The translations under genes were made by a program, and so were the position numbers. The notes under the pieces were generated by a model. That model saw nothing but the letters and a program-made list of their open reading frames with translations, did not search any database and was not told the origin of the DNA. From Actinoallomurus oryzae (GTDB taxonomy: Bacteria; Actinomycetota; Actinomycetes; Streptosporangiales; Streptosporangiaceae), in assembly GCF_039541955.1 (NCBI RefSeq), contig NZ_BAABHF010000045.1:124001-188000 (forward strand): a stretch of DNA of 64,000 nucleotides, given 5' to 3'. Shown here piece after piece: positions 17,631 through 25,761 of this stretch. Every line of letters begins with the position of its first letter. The stretch's first letter is position 1.

Positions 17631-18054
17631 CGGCGAGCCGTTCCATCAGGCCCGCGGCCAGCCGGAGCAGCTCGCGTTCGGTCGGCGTGAGCCGCTCGGC
17701 CATCGCCTTCGTCAGCCACGCCTCTCTTCTGACGGTGTCCTCGTCGAGCACGGCGACCCCCTTGTGGGTGATCTCGATCCGCACCTGGCGGCGGTCCTTG
17801 TCATCCGGGCTCCGGACGATCAGGCCGTCGACCTCGAGCCGGGAGAGCATCCGCGTCAGCGACTGCGGTTGCAGACGCTCGGCGGCGGCCATCGCGGAGG
17901 CGGTCATCGGGCCGTTCAGCGCCAGCAGGTTGAGCAGGCTGAGCCTGCTGCGGCTCAGGCCGTAGCTGACGCGCTCGGCGCGCAGCCGGCGGCCGAGCTG
18001 CCCCATCGCCTGGCGCAGCGTGCTCGCGATCGACCGCGTCTCATCCTCGTCCAC
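17623..18054 (-). CDS. MarR-family regulator of the ABC exporter
   Basis: 143 residues with the MarR winged helix: LLNLLALNGPMTASAMAAAERLQPQSLTRMLSRLEVDGLIVR and the wing DDKDRRQVRIEIT. It is first in the operon and overlaps the exporter start, so it very likely senses the exporter substrate and represses both genes. The start is GTG 18054 without a clear ribosome site. An AT-rich region with a dyad lies directly upstream. Confidence 0.93.
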   Translation of the reverse strand: MDEDETRSIASTLRQAMGQLGRRLRAERVSYGLSRSRLSLLNLLALNGPMTASAMAAAERLQPQSLTRMLSRLEVDGLIVRSPDDKDRRQVRIEITHKGVAVLDEDTVRREAWLTKAMAERLTPTERELLRLAAGLMERLADG

Positions 18055-18058
18055 ACAC

Positions 18059-18071
18059 TAAGCAAAGCTTA
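18059..18071 (-). promoter_or_regulatory. Putative MarR operator
   Basis: The perfect dyad TAAGC-AAA-GCTTA stands 5 bp before the MarR start, in an AT-rich stretch (18059-18130) unlike the surrounding DNA. A second short dyad, GCAA-ATGC-TTGC, lies at about 18086-18097. This is the usual place for autoregulation; binding by this MarR is inferred. Confidence 0.5.
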
Positions 18072-18156
18072 TTATTCTTCGTCTGGCAAATGCTTGCTTG
18101 TCCTAAACAGTGGTTAAAAAACCACGCATTGCGTACTGATAGGTATATGGAGGCGC

Positions 18157-18603
18157 TCAGCCCAGGCGGAAGACGGGGTAGCCGGGAGCGATCTCGAGCA
18201 GCTTCTCGTCGGAGGCGTCCGGGCCGACGCCGTCGAAGAACATGCCCACCTCGAACTTCCAGCGCCGCAGGTAGGCCCGCAGGATCTCCGGCTTGCCGCC
18301 GTCGGCCACCTCCGTGGCGGTGAAGACCTCGACCCGGCGGCCGAGGTGGAGCTCGCCGCCGCCCGACACGCGCATGTTGCGGACCCACTGCGTGTGGCCG
18401 CGCGGGGCGACGAGGTAGCGCTCGCCCTCGTGGACGAGGAGGTTGACCGGCGTGGTGCGCCACTCGCCGCTCTTGCGCCCGCGGACGTAGAGGACGCGCG
18501 AGCCCAGCAGGCTGATCCCCATGCGGGTCAGGCCGCTGACCAGCCGGCGGGAGACGCGGTCCATGAGGTTGTTGCCCTTGATGACCCGGGGTTCGGCGGC
18601 CAT
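18157..18603 (-). CDS. DUF385 deazaflavin (F420)-dependent nitroreductase-family protein
   Basis: 148 residues from ATG 18603, preceded by AAGGAG. Split beta-barrel of the Ddn/DUF385 family: RVLYVRGRKSGEWRTTPVNLLVHEGERYLVAPRG contains the F420-binding strand and loop (GRKSGxxRxxPV), and TQWVRNMRVSG follows. Members reduce nitro compounds or enones, or are quinone reductases, using F420H2. Its leader carries several palindromes (18623-18689), suggesting repressor control by a protein encoded elsewhere. Confidence 0.9.
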   Translation of the reverse strand: MAAEPRVIKGNNLMDRVSRRLVSGLTRMGISLLGSRVLYVRGRKSGEWRTTPVNLLVHEGERYLVAPRGHTQWVRNMRVSGGGELHLGRRVEVFTATEVADGGKPEILRAYLRRWKFEVGMFFDGVGPDASDEKLLEIAPGYPVFRLG

Positions 18604-18622
18604 GATTCGCTCCTTCAATTTT

Positions 18623-18689
18623 GAGAGCGGTGCTCTCGTTCAAGAGCAGTGTGCACGAGCGGAGGATCGCGCGTCAAGAGCACTGCTCT
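18623..18689 (-). promoter_or_regulatory. Cluster of palindromes before the DUF385 gene
   Basis: GAGAGCGGTGCTCTC (18623-18637) and AGAGCACTGCTCT (18677-18689) are both perfect dyads around an odd centre, with an AGAGCAGTG half-site between (from 18643). They share the word AGAGC-N3-GCTCT, a TetR-type operator layout. No TetR gene is adjacent, so the repressor is distant. Confidence 0.6.
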
Positions 18690-18777
18690 CGGAAGTGACG
18701 ACCGCTCCGCGTTCTGCACCCCGAACGAAAAGGACCGGCCACCGAGAAACGGCGGCCGGTCCGCGGGGTCCGGACGG

Positions 18778-20379
18778 TTACCGGCGGGTCCACCAAACGG
18801 CCGTGTCGGGGGGCAGCTCACCGTCGCCGACCTGCCCACTCGCCAAAAGGACCGTTCCATCGACATCGAGCCGTACGGGGACGGCGCCGATGTTGACCGC
18901 GCACACGAAGCCGGGGTCGCGCTCGAACAGCAGGACGTCCTCCGGCGCGTCGAGCCAGCGCAGCCCCCCGTCGCCGAGGGCCGGGTGTTCCCTGCGCAGC
19001 CGGAGCGCGTCGCGGTACAGCCGCAGCATCGAGTGCGGATCGCCGGCCTGGGCCGTCACCGTGAGCTCGCGCCACTCCGGCGGGACCGGCAGCCAGGTCT
19101 CCTCCGTCGTCGGCGGGCCGAACCCGAACGGCGGCTCGGCGTAGGCCCACGGAATCGGCACCCGGCAGCCCTCCCGCCCGAGGCCGTTGCCCCACTGCGG
19201 GTCGAGGAGGTACTCCTTCGGCAGGTCGGTGACCTCGGGCAGGCCGAGCTCCTCACCCTGGTAGACGTAGGTGGAGCCGGGCAGCGCGAGCGTGAGCAGG
19301 GCCGCCGCCCGCGCCCGTCGCAGGCCCAGCTCGCCGCCGCCGTACCGCGTGACATGGCGCTGGACGTCGTGGTTGGACAGCACCCAGGTCGTCGGCGCGC
19401 CGACCAGGCCGGTCGCGGCGAGCGAGTCGTCGATGACCCGCCGCAGGGCGGCGGCGGACCAGCCGGCCTGCAGATAGTGGAAGTTGAACGCCTGGTGCAG
19501 CTCGTCGGGGCGTACGTAGTGCGAGAGCCGCTCGGCGTTCGGCGCCCACGCCTCGGCGACCGCGATGCCTCCGTAGGAGTCCAGCAGGCGCCGCCAAGAC
19601 CGGTGGATCTCGTGCACGCCGTCCTGGTCGAAGTAGGGCAGCTCGGCGTGGCCGAGCATCTGGATCTGGCCGGTGTGCCCGGCGTCCGGCAGGCCCTCGG
19701 CCTTGACCATGCCGTGCGCGACGTCGACGCGGAAGCCGTCCACGCCCCGGTCGAGCCAGAACCGCATGATGTCCTCGAACTCAGCGTGGACCTCGGGGTT
19801 CTCCCAGTTGAGGTCGGGCTGCTCGGGGGCGAACAGGTGGAGGTACCACTCGCCGTCCGGCAGGCGGGTCCAGGCGGGACCGCCGAAGATGGACTCCCAG
19901 TCGTTGGGCGGGAGGTCGCCTCGGCCCGGCCGGAAGATGTACCGGTCGCGGTCGGGCGAGCCCGGTCCGGCGGTGACCGCCTTCTCGAACCAGGGGTGGG
20001 CGACGGAGGTGTGGTTGGGCACGATGTCGACGATGACCTTCAGGCCGTACCGGTGCGCCTCATGGATCAGGGCCTCGGCGTCGCCGAGGGTGCCGAACTC
20101 CGGGTCGACCGCGCGGTAGTCGGCCACGTCGTAGCCGCCGTCCGCCATCGGCGACCGATAGAACGGGGTGAGCCACAGCGCGTCCACGCCGAGCCAGGAC
20201 AGGTAGCGCAACCGGCTGCGGGCACCGAGCAGATCACCGACGCCGTCCCCGTCGCCGTCCGCGAAGCTGCGCAGGTAGATCTGGTAGATGACCGCATCAC
20301 GCCACCATCGCGCGTCGCGATCGGCGGACCCGGCCGGGTCGGCGAACTGCTGAGTCAGGACCATTCCTTCACGGCGCAT
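18778..20379 (-). CDS. Alpha-glucosidase (GH13)
   Basis: 533 residues, oligo-1,6-/alpha-1,4-glucosidase or trehalose-type GH13. The catalytic nucleophile Asp is in GFRVDVAH (D219), the acid/base Glu in AVAEAWAPN (E277) and the third Asp in LSNHDVQRH (D338); substrate region DIVPNHTS is at 118-125. ATG 20379 is chosen because GGAGG lies nine bases before it. No signal peptide, so it acts on imported oligosaccharides. Its promoter carries an operator that recurs before the LacI gene at 21518, the likely repressor. Confidence 0.95.
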   Translation of the reverse strand: MRREGMVLTQQFADPAGSADRDARWWRDAVIYQIYLRSFADGDGDGVGDLLGARSRLRYLSWLGVDALWLTPFYRSPMADGGYDVADYRAVDPEFGTLGDAEALIHEAHRYGLKVIVDIVPNHTSVAHPWFEKAVTAGPGSPDRDRYIFRPGRGDLPPNDWESIFGGPAWTRLPDGEWYLHLFAPEQPDLNWENPEVHAEFEDIMRFWLDRGVDGFRVDVAHGMVKAEGLPDAGHTGQIQMLGHAELPYFDQDGVHEIHRSWRRLLDSYGGIAVAEAWAPNAERLSHYVRPDELHQAFNFHYLQAGWSAAALRRVIDDSLAATGLVGAPTTWVLSNHDVQRHVTRYGGGELGLRRARAAALLTLALPGSTYVYQGEELGLPEVTDLPKEYLLDPQWGNGLGREGCRVPIPWAYAEPPFGFGPPTTEETWLPVPPEWRELTVTAQAGDPHSMLRLYRDALRLRREHPALGDGGLRWLDAPEDVLLFERDPGFVCAVNIGAVPVRLDVDGTVLLASGQVGDGELPPDTAVWWTRR

Positions 20380-20443
20380 TCCGCAACTCCTCCGCAAGGA
20401 CGACAGCGTGCGTCACCCCCCGAGCATCATTCGGGTTGCGCAG

Positions 20444-20494
20444 AATGTAACAGCGGTGAAGCCTGATTGAAATACTTGCGGAAAACTTGTGAAA
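20444..20494 (-). promoter_or_regulatory. Promoter of alpha-glucosidase with LacI-type operator
   Basis: On the minus strand, TTTCAA (20472-20467) and TACATT (20449-20444) are spaced by 17 bp. Directly upstream, 20474-20494 holds two CTTG-containing direct half-sites around GGAAAA. The same 21-bp element, matching at 16 of 21 positions, occurs at 21596-21616 before the LacI gene. Confidence 0.6.
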
Positions 20495-20498
20495 TGCG

Positions 20499-21518
20499 CT
20501 ACTCCGCGTCGGCCGCCACCGGACCGGTCGAGCGGCGGACCACGAGCTCCGGGCGGAAGACGAGCTCAGTGTGGGGCGACCCGACGCCCTGGATCTCGTC
20601 GAGGAGGCTGCGGACGGCCACGAGCGCCATCTCCCGCACCGGCTGGCGGACCGTGGTCAGCGGCGGGTCGATGTAGCCCATCAGCGGCGAGTCGTCGAAG
20701 CCGACGACGGAGACGTCCTCGGGCACCCGCAGGCCCTGCTGGCGCACGGCGCGGATCGCGCCGATCGCCATCATGTCGCTGGCGCAGCAGATCGCCGTGC
20801 AGTGGCTGTCGAGCAACTGGCGGGCGGCGGCCTCGCCGCCCTCGATCGTGAAGATGGTGTTGGCGATCCAGCGGTCCACGTCGGTGACGCCGAGCCGGTC
20901 GGCCATCCCCTTGCGGTACCCCTCCGTCTTGCGGATCACCGGCACGAACCGCTCCTGCCCGACCGCGAGGCCGATCCGGCGGTGCCCCAGCTGCACCAGG
21001 TGCTCGACGGCGAGCTCCATCGACCCGGACTCGTCGCTGGAGACGAAGGTCGCGTCGACCTCGGGGGTGTAGCCGTTGATCAGCACGATCGGCAGGCCCC
21101 GGTCGGTGAGCCGCTTGTAGCGGCCGTGGTCGGCCTGGGAGTCGCCGTGCAGGCCGGACACGAAGATGATGCCCGAGACCCCGCGCTCCAGCAGCAGGTC
21201 GGTGTAGTCGTCCTCGTTGATGCCGCCGGGCGCCAGCGCGCACAGCACCGCCGTGTAGCCGTGCACGGCCAGGGTGTTCTCGATCACCTCGGCGAAGGCC
21301 GGGAAGATCGGGTTGGACAGGTCGGCGACGATGAGGCCGATCAGGCCGGCGCGCGGCTGCCGCAGGCGGGCCGGGCGCTCGTAGCCGAAGGAGTCGAGCG
21401 CCTCGACGACCGCCTGCCGGGTCGCGGGCGCGACTCCCGGCTTGCCGTTGAGGACCCGGCTGACCGTGGCCTCGCTCACTCCGGCTTGGGCGGCGATGTC
21501 CGCCAGGCGCGTGCTCAC
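20499..21518 (-). CDS. LacI-family regulator of the alpha-glucosidase gene
   Basis: 339 residues. HTH: LADIAAQAGVSEATVSRVLNGKPGV. Periplasmic-binding-like effector domain with GLIVADLSNPIF and, near the C-terminus, DVSVVGFDDSPLMGY. It resembles MalR/Reg1-type repressors of maltose or trehalose genes in Streptomyces. GTG start at 21518. It lies directly upstream of the alpha-glucosidase on the same strand; shared operators before both genes support control of both. The inducing sugar is inferred only. Confidence 0.93.
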   Translation of the reverse strand: MSTRLADIAAQAGVSEATVSRVLNGKPGVAPATRQAVVEALDSFGYERPARLRQPRAGLIGLIVADLSNPIFPAFAEVIENTLAVHGYTAVLCALAPGGINEDDYTDLLLERGVSGIIFVSGLHGDSQADHGRYKRLTDRGLPIVLINGYTPEVDATFVSSDESGSMELAVEHLVQLGHRRIGLAVGQERFVPVIRKTEGYRKGMADRLGVTDVDRWIANTIFTIEGGEAAARQLLDSHCTAICCASDMMAIGAIRAVRQQGLRVPEDVSVVGFDDSPLMGYIDPPLTTVRQPVREMALVAVRSLLDEIQGVGSPHTELVFRPELVVRRSTGPVAADAE

Positions 21519-21595
21519 GACGTCGAATCTACCGCTGAACGGCGGTTCGGGATGGCAGACCGTTGCGGTAAGACCACCGGACTCTCCCGGGCTTC

Positions 21596-21616
21596 TTTCG
21601 CAAGTTTTCTGAAACT
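21596..21616 (-). promoter_or_regulatory. LacI-type operator before the regulator gene
   Basis: On the minus strand this reads as a 21-bp element with core CAGAAAACTTGCGAAA. It aligns with 20474-20494 at 16 of 21 positions, including GAAAACTTG. It is 78 bp before the GTG start, fitting autorepression. Confidence 0.5.
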
Positions 21617-21716
21617 TTGATGAGGGGTCTTGACGCCGAGCCAGGCCTCTTCGGGGGGAGCGTTTCGCCGATCAGAGGCTCGGGTAGCGGGGTATTCGGG
21701 GGCGAGGGGGACCATC

Positions 21717-22829
21717 ATGGTCGAGAGCGCACCGAAAAGACGGGAACCCGACCGCGGGCGAGAGCCCGAACTCGGACGAGAGCTCGCCGGCGAGCGCCGC
21801 GTGAAGAAGGGGACCTACCGCGACGGGCCGCCGCCGAAGCGGGCAGCGAGCGAGGGACCGGACGTCTATCTCGACGTCCCGATCCTCAAGGTCGACGAGA
21901 TCCATCTGGACGTCGAGAACCTCGAGGCCCACGTGTCCCTCGACGCCGCCGTCCTTGACCTTCTCCGCCTCAACGTCGGCGCGGACGTGTCCCTCGGCAA
22001 GGTCAACCTGGAGATCACCGGGGTGGAGGCGCAGGCGATCCTCGAGGTCCGGTTGGACAACGTGGCCGACATCGTCGACCGCGTCCTCACCACGATCGAT
22101 CGCAATCCCGAGATCCTCCAGAACATCGGCCGTGGCCTGGAGTCGGCCGTACGGGACGTCGGCGGCGGTGCCGGGCGGGCCGTCGGCGACCTGGGCACAG
22201 GCGTGGCCGGTGCCGTGGAGGACGTGGGCGCAGGCGCCGGCGGCGCACTGGAGGACGTGGGGAAGGGCGCCGGCGGCGCACTGGAGGACGTGGGCAAGGG
22301 CGTCGGTGGCACGGTGGAGGACGTGGGCAGGGGCGCCGGCGGCGCGCTGGGAGACGTGGGGAAAGGCGTCGGCGGCGCGGTGGAGGACGTGGGCGAAGGC
22401 GCCGGTGGCACGGTCGGCGAGGTCGGCCGAGGTACGGGCGGGGCCGTCCGGAACGCGGCCGGAGCCGCCGGCGAGGTCGGCCGAGGTACGGGCGGGGCCG
22501 TCCAGAACGCGGCCGGAGCCGCCGGCGAGACCGTCCGGTCCGTGGGCGAGAGCGCTCCGGCGGCCGAGGGCCTGGCGCGCGACGCGGGGGGCGGTACGCC
22601 GCGGCGGGAGCGGGAGGCCCGGCGGCGCCCCAGGGCCGGCCACCCGGCCGAGACCGAACCGGCGCCCCGCGTGGGCCCAGACGAGGGGGCGGAGACGACG
22701 GCACTCCACGGCGCTCTGCGGGAGACCGAGGAGTCGGTCCGCGAACTCGGCCGGGCGCTCCTGCAGGCGGCGTCCAAGCGCACCCGGACCCCGGCCCGTG
22801 GCCCGCGCCGAGGGGAGGATCGCCCGTGA
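21717..22829 (+). CDS. Conserved actinobacterial protein with hendecad Gly/Ala/Val-rich repeats
   Basis: 370 residues from ATG 21717 (GAGGGGG upstream). A charged N-terminus (1-45) is followed by a conserved domain (50-140) with VYLDVPILKVDEIHLDVENL, LLRLNVGADVSLGKV and IVDRVLTTIDRNPEIL, seen by me only in actinobacterial proteins of unknown function. Residues about 148-280 are some ten 11-residue repeats of the type AGGALEDVGKG, likely an amphipathic, possibly membrane- or surface-associated helix. The tail is charged. No signal peptide or membrane segment. It overlaps the next gene by 4 bp. Confidence 0.82.
   Translation: MVESAPKRREPDRGREPELGRELAGERRVKKGTYRDGPPPKRAASEGPDVYLDVPILKVDEIHLDVENLEAHVSLDAAVLDLLRLNVGADVSLGKVNLEITGVEAQAILEVRLDNVADIVDRVLTTIDRNPEILQNIGRGLESAVRDVGGGAGRAVGDLGTGVAGAVEDVGAGAGGALEDVGKGAGGALEDVGKGVGGTVEDVGRGAGGALGDVGKGVGGAVEDVGEGAGGTVGEVGRGTGGAVRNAAGAAGEVGRGTGGAVQNAAGAAGETVRSVGESAPAAEGLARDAGGGTPRREREARRRPRAGHPAETEPAPRVGPDEGAETTALHGALRETEESVRELGRALLQAASKRTRTPARGPRRGEDRP
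22416..22523 (+). repeat. 54-bp tandem duplication inside the repeat protein
   Basis: Copies 22416-22469 and 22470-22523 differ at one clear position (CGG versus CAG codon, Arg to Gln). Each encodes 18 residues beginning GEVGRGTGGAV. It sits at the end of the 33-bp hendecad array and looks like a recent slippage event. Confidence 0.9.
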
Positions 22830-23095
22830 CCGGCGCCTACCCCCGGCGGAGCCTGCGGCGGTCGGCGGAGATCGTGTTCAGGGCGACCGTGCGGGCGGAT
22901 GAGCTCCGCTTCCACGCGGTTCCCGACACCTCCGTGGAATTCACCGGGGACGCCGACTCCGACTCGACGTCCGGCAGCGTCCGTACGAACCTCCCGGACC
23001 AGGTGGCCGAGAAGGTGGTCTACCGCGATGTGCGGATCGACTACGCCATCGCGGCGAGGCTGAGACGCGGATCCGGCGACTCTCACCGGCAGTGA
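22826..23095 (+). CDS. Small conserved actinobacterial protein
   Basis: 89 residues; ATGA overlap with the upstream repeat protein gene, so the two are co-translated. Motifs: RADELRFHAVPDTSVEFTGD, SGSVRTNLPDQVAEKVVYRDVRIDY. The pattern is conserved in small actinobacterial proteins as far as I recall, but I know no function. The tight coupling suggests it works with the repeat protein. Confidence 0.75.
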   Translation: MTGAYPRRSLRRSAEIVFRATVRADELRFHAVPDTSVEFTGDADSDSTSGSVRTNLPDQVAEKVVYRDVRIDYAIAARLRRGSGDSHRQ

Positions 23096-23116
23096 GCCGG
23101 CGCGTGCCGCCAGGAG

Positions 23117-23998
23117 TCAGCCGGGGCCATCGCTGGCGGCCGCGAGGAGTGGGACCACCAAATCGCTGATCGGCGTCGGGATGCCGTGGGCCCGTCCGCG
23201 GCGCAGCACGACACCGTTGCGGGTGTCCCATTCGAGCGGCCGGCCGGCTTCGCGGTCGGCGAGGATGGAGCTGCCCAGATCGGCCGGGTAGGCCTGGAGG
23301 CCGTCCAGGATCTCCTGCGGCACCTCGTCGCCCAGTGCCGCGCCCTCGGCCCGGGCGACCTCCAGGCACTCCCGAAGGTAGGCCAGAGACAGCTCGGCGA
23401 TATCGGCCCGGGTGAACACACCGGAGCGGCGGCCCGTGAGGACCATCAGTCCGGCGACCGCGTTCTGCAGCAGCTTGCGCCACGCCACAGACGTGAAGTC
23501 CGTGGCCAGGTCGACCGAGCACCGAGTGCCGCGCAGAGCGTCGACCACCACACGAGACGCCGGCGTGTCCGGCAGGGTGAGGCGCGCTTCGCCGCGCAAC
23601 CACACCGAACCGTCGGGCTGCGCCTGGGCGGGGAACCACACGACCGAGGGGATGACCCGGGCGCCGGAGAGGTGAGACGCGACGATCGATTCCTGCTCGA
23701 CGCCGTTCTGCAGAGCACAGACAACGGTGTCCGCGCCGCACAGTGCCGTCAACCATGGCGCCGCCGCCTCGACCTGCGTCGACTTGACGGCGAGGAGGAC
23801 GAGGTCGACCGGTCCGTCAGCCTGTGCCGGGTCGGTCCGCACCGGCCCCGGCACGACGACGCGACCTTCTTCCGAATGCAGCTCGAGGTGTTCCCGCGCG
23901 GTGCGGCCACAGATCATCGGGGTACGGCCGGCCTCATGCAGTGCCGCCGTCACGGTCGTGCCGATGGCTCCCGGGCCCACGACTGCGATCATCGCCAT
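23117..23998 (-). CDS. Ketopantoate reductase-like (ApbA/PanE-family) oxidoreductase
   Basis: 293 residues. N-terminal NADP Rossmann motif GPGAIG (8-13), LLAVKSTQVE, and the conserved LQNGV. C-terminal helical domain with the family Lys in VAWRKLLQNAVAG and the substrate loop DREAGRPLEWD with NGVVLRRGRAHGIPTP. It would reduce 2-dehydropantoate to pantoate or a similar 2-keto acid. Standing alone, it may be a paralog rather than the main PanE. Confidence 0.88.
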   Translation of the reverse strand: MAMIAVVGPGAIGTTVTAALHEAGRTPMICGRTAREHLELHSEEGRVVVPGPVRTDPAQADGPVDLVLLAVKSTQVEAAAPWLTALCGADTVVCALQNGVEQESIVASHLSGARVIPSVVWFPAQAQPDGSVWLRGEARLTLPDTPASRVVVDALRGTRCSVDLATDFTSVAWRKLLQNAVAGLMVLTGRRSGVFTRADIAELSLAYLRECLEVARAEGAALGDEVPQEILDGLQAYPADLGSSILADREAGRPLEWDTRNGVVLRRGRAHGIPTPISDLVVPLLAAASDGPG

Positions 23999-24018
23999 CG
24001 TCCGAGGCTAGTACTCGG

Positions 24019-25482
24019 TCAGCAGCTCCAGTCGACCGAGGCGCTCGCGCCGCTGGAGAAGGAGACCGAGCCGCTGTGGTGGCCCCAGCACCAGTCGTTG
24101 CTGCGGTACGCCGTGACGCCGGCGGACTCTCCGGCGTTCAGGTAGCCGCTGCCGCTCGCGCTGACGCCGCCGCTCGTGCCGGTGACGCTCCAGCTCACCG
24201 GGCCGCCCGACGCGGTGACCCTGACCGTGCAGCTGTGGTGGCTGCGCATGGAGCATCCGGAGACCAACAGGGTGCCCGCCGCGGGCGGCGGGGGCTGGGC
24301 CGGCGGGTGCGGCGAGGACGAGGTCGGGTCCGGGGTGTCCCCCGGCGAGCTGTGCTTGGGTGTCGGCGTGGGGGTGGGCGTGCCGCTGGAGTCGGACGGC
24401 GTCGGGCTGGGTGAGGTGCTGCCCCGGCCGGACAGCGGAACACTGGAGTCGGAGGGGGACGGGGCGCCGGACAGCAGGTCGCCGGAGCGCGACGGCATGG
24501 CCTGGTCGTTGCCGGCGTTCTGGCTGCCCGAACCGGACAGCGCGTAGAAGGTGCCGCCCGCCATCGCGGTGGCGAACGCGACTCCGGCCGCGACGGGCCA
24601 CAGGCGCGAACCGGTCCGCGGCCGCTCGCGCGCGGCCCTGCGCCCGGTGCGCCCGGCGGCCGGCATGGCGGTCGTCGCCGCGGCCGCCTCGGCGGCCGCC
24701 GTGAGCGGGGAACGCGCGTCCGCGAACCAGGGGTCGTCGGCCGTGGCGGCGAGGAACTGCTCACGCAGGTCGTCGGGGACCGCCGCGACCGGCATGGCGT
24801 CCAGCAGCCGCGCGGAGGAGACCGCCAGGTCGTCGCGCGAGCCGCAGATCGGGCAGCCGTCGATGTGGCGGGAGAGGATGCCGCAGGTGCGCGCGTCGAG
24901 CGGCCGGTCCGCCGGGCCGGCGAGAGCCGAGACGCTCGGGCAGTCGGCGCGGCCGGTCGTCACGATGAGGACCGCGGCGAACGCGTCGTCCAGCTCCCGC
25001 CGGGCCCGGACGACGGTCGACGCGGCGTCGTCCGGCGACATGCCCAGGACGGGGGCCAGGTCGTCCGCGCGCAGGCCGTGCCGCAGGGCCAGGTCGAGCA
25101 CCTCGCGCTGCCGGCCGCTCAGCACCAGCAGCGCGGCGTGCACGAGCCGCCGGGTCGCCTCGTCCGTCGTGCCGCCCGCCGCCTCGGTGGCGCGCCGGCG
25201 CTCGGCCGGCGCCTCGGGCCGGCGGCGCAGGCACACCTCACGCGTCACGGCATAGAGCCGGCCGCGGAACGACGCCGGGTCGCCACCGCCCTCGCGCACG
25301 ATCAGCAGCGCGTCGAGCAGGGCCTGCGCGGCGGCCCGCTCGTCCCGCAGCAGGACGTGGCAGTAGTCGAACAGCCGCGCGGCGTACAGGTCGTACAGAC
25401 GAGCCGGCGCGGCCCGGTCGGAGCCGAGCGACTCCGCGAGCCACCGGTCCTCGGCCCGTTCGATATTCGGCCAGCCGGCCAC
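24019..25482 (-). CDS. ECF sigma factor fused to zinc-binding anti-sigma, membrane segment and extracellular domain
   Basis: 487 residues from GTG 25482 (GGGGGAGGA upstream). Residues 25-85 are a sigma-2-like helix bundle and 118-170 a sigma-4 HTH (LSGRQREVLDLALRHGLRAD, MSPDDAASTVVRARREL). Residues 200-213 hold C-x5-H-x3-C-x2-C (TCGILSRHIDGCPIC), the zinc-binding anti-sigma motif. A membrane segment follows (about 295-316), then a Ser/Thr/Pro-rich linker (325-400) and a C-terminal beta-rich domain (402-487) with paired Cys. One polypeptide thus combines sigma factor, anti-sigma module and sensor. Release, perhaps by proteolysis, is inferred. No partner gene is adjacent. Confidence 0.87.
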   Translation of the reverse strand: MAGWPNIERAEDRWLAESLGSDRAAPARLYDLYAARLFDYCHVLLRDERAAAQALLDALLIVREGGGDPASFRGRLYAVTREVCLRRRPEAPAERRRATEAAGGTTDEATRRLVHAALLVLSGRQREVLDLALRHGLRADDLAPVLGMSPDDAASTVVRARRELDDAFAAVLIVTTGRADCPSVSALAGPADRPLDARTCGILSRHIDGCPICGSRDDLAVSSARLLDAMPVAAVPDDLREQFLAATADDPWFADARSPLTAAAEAAAATTAMPAAGRTGRRAARERPRTGSRLWPVAAGVAFATAMAGGTFYALSGSGSQNAGNDQAMPSRSGDLLSGAPSPSDSSVPLSGRGSTSPSPTPSDSSGTPTPTPTPKHSSPGDTPDPTSSSPHPPAQPPPPAAGTLLVSGCSMRSHHSCTVRVTASGGPVSWSVTGTSGGVSASGSGYLNAGESAGVTAYRSNDWCWGHHSGSVSFSSGASASVDWSC

Positions 25483-25696
25483 GTGTCCTCCCCCATGAAG
25501 TGGAGGCGATTATCGCCTCACACGCCCCATGCACCACCTCAGCCGACAATCCTCCCAATAAAACCGCATGACCGCATGTCGCTCGGCGGAAACCAGGGGC
25601 CCGCCGGCCCGCCGACGCGGGCCGTCTTTCTCAAGATCACCAAGGTAACGCCTCCGACCTGCGGTGGGAACGCTCCCACAAATCCGGCCGAGACTA

Positions 25697-25747
25697 TTGC
25701 GTCCGGGATGTGACGGTTTTAACATTCGGCAGTCGAAGCGCTTCGAC
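25697..25747 (+). promoter_or_regulatory. Promoter and LacI operator of the glycan locus
   Basis: TTGCGT (25697-25702) and TAACAT (25720-25725) are spaced by 17 bp. At the predicted start point lies the perfect 16-bp palindrome GTCGAAGCGCTTCGAC (25732-25747), of classical LacI-family form with a central CG step. It stands 15 bp before the LacI start, so it should control the regulator and the locus behind it. A near copy is found at 33576. Confidence 0.78.
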
Positions 25748-25761
25748 GGCGGGAGCGAGAC

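Noticed and set aside
14049..17690. A 1213-codon open frame on the plus strand opposite the ABC exporter
   Set aside because: Pure shadow of the exporter: composition is His/Asp/Arg-rich and it has no motif.
22160..22550. CRISPR-like periodic repeats
   Set aside because: The 33-bp period is in frame and encodes the hendecad protein; there are no spacers.
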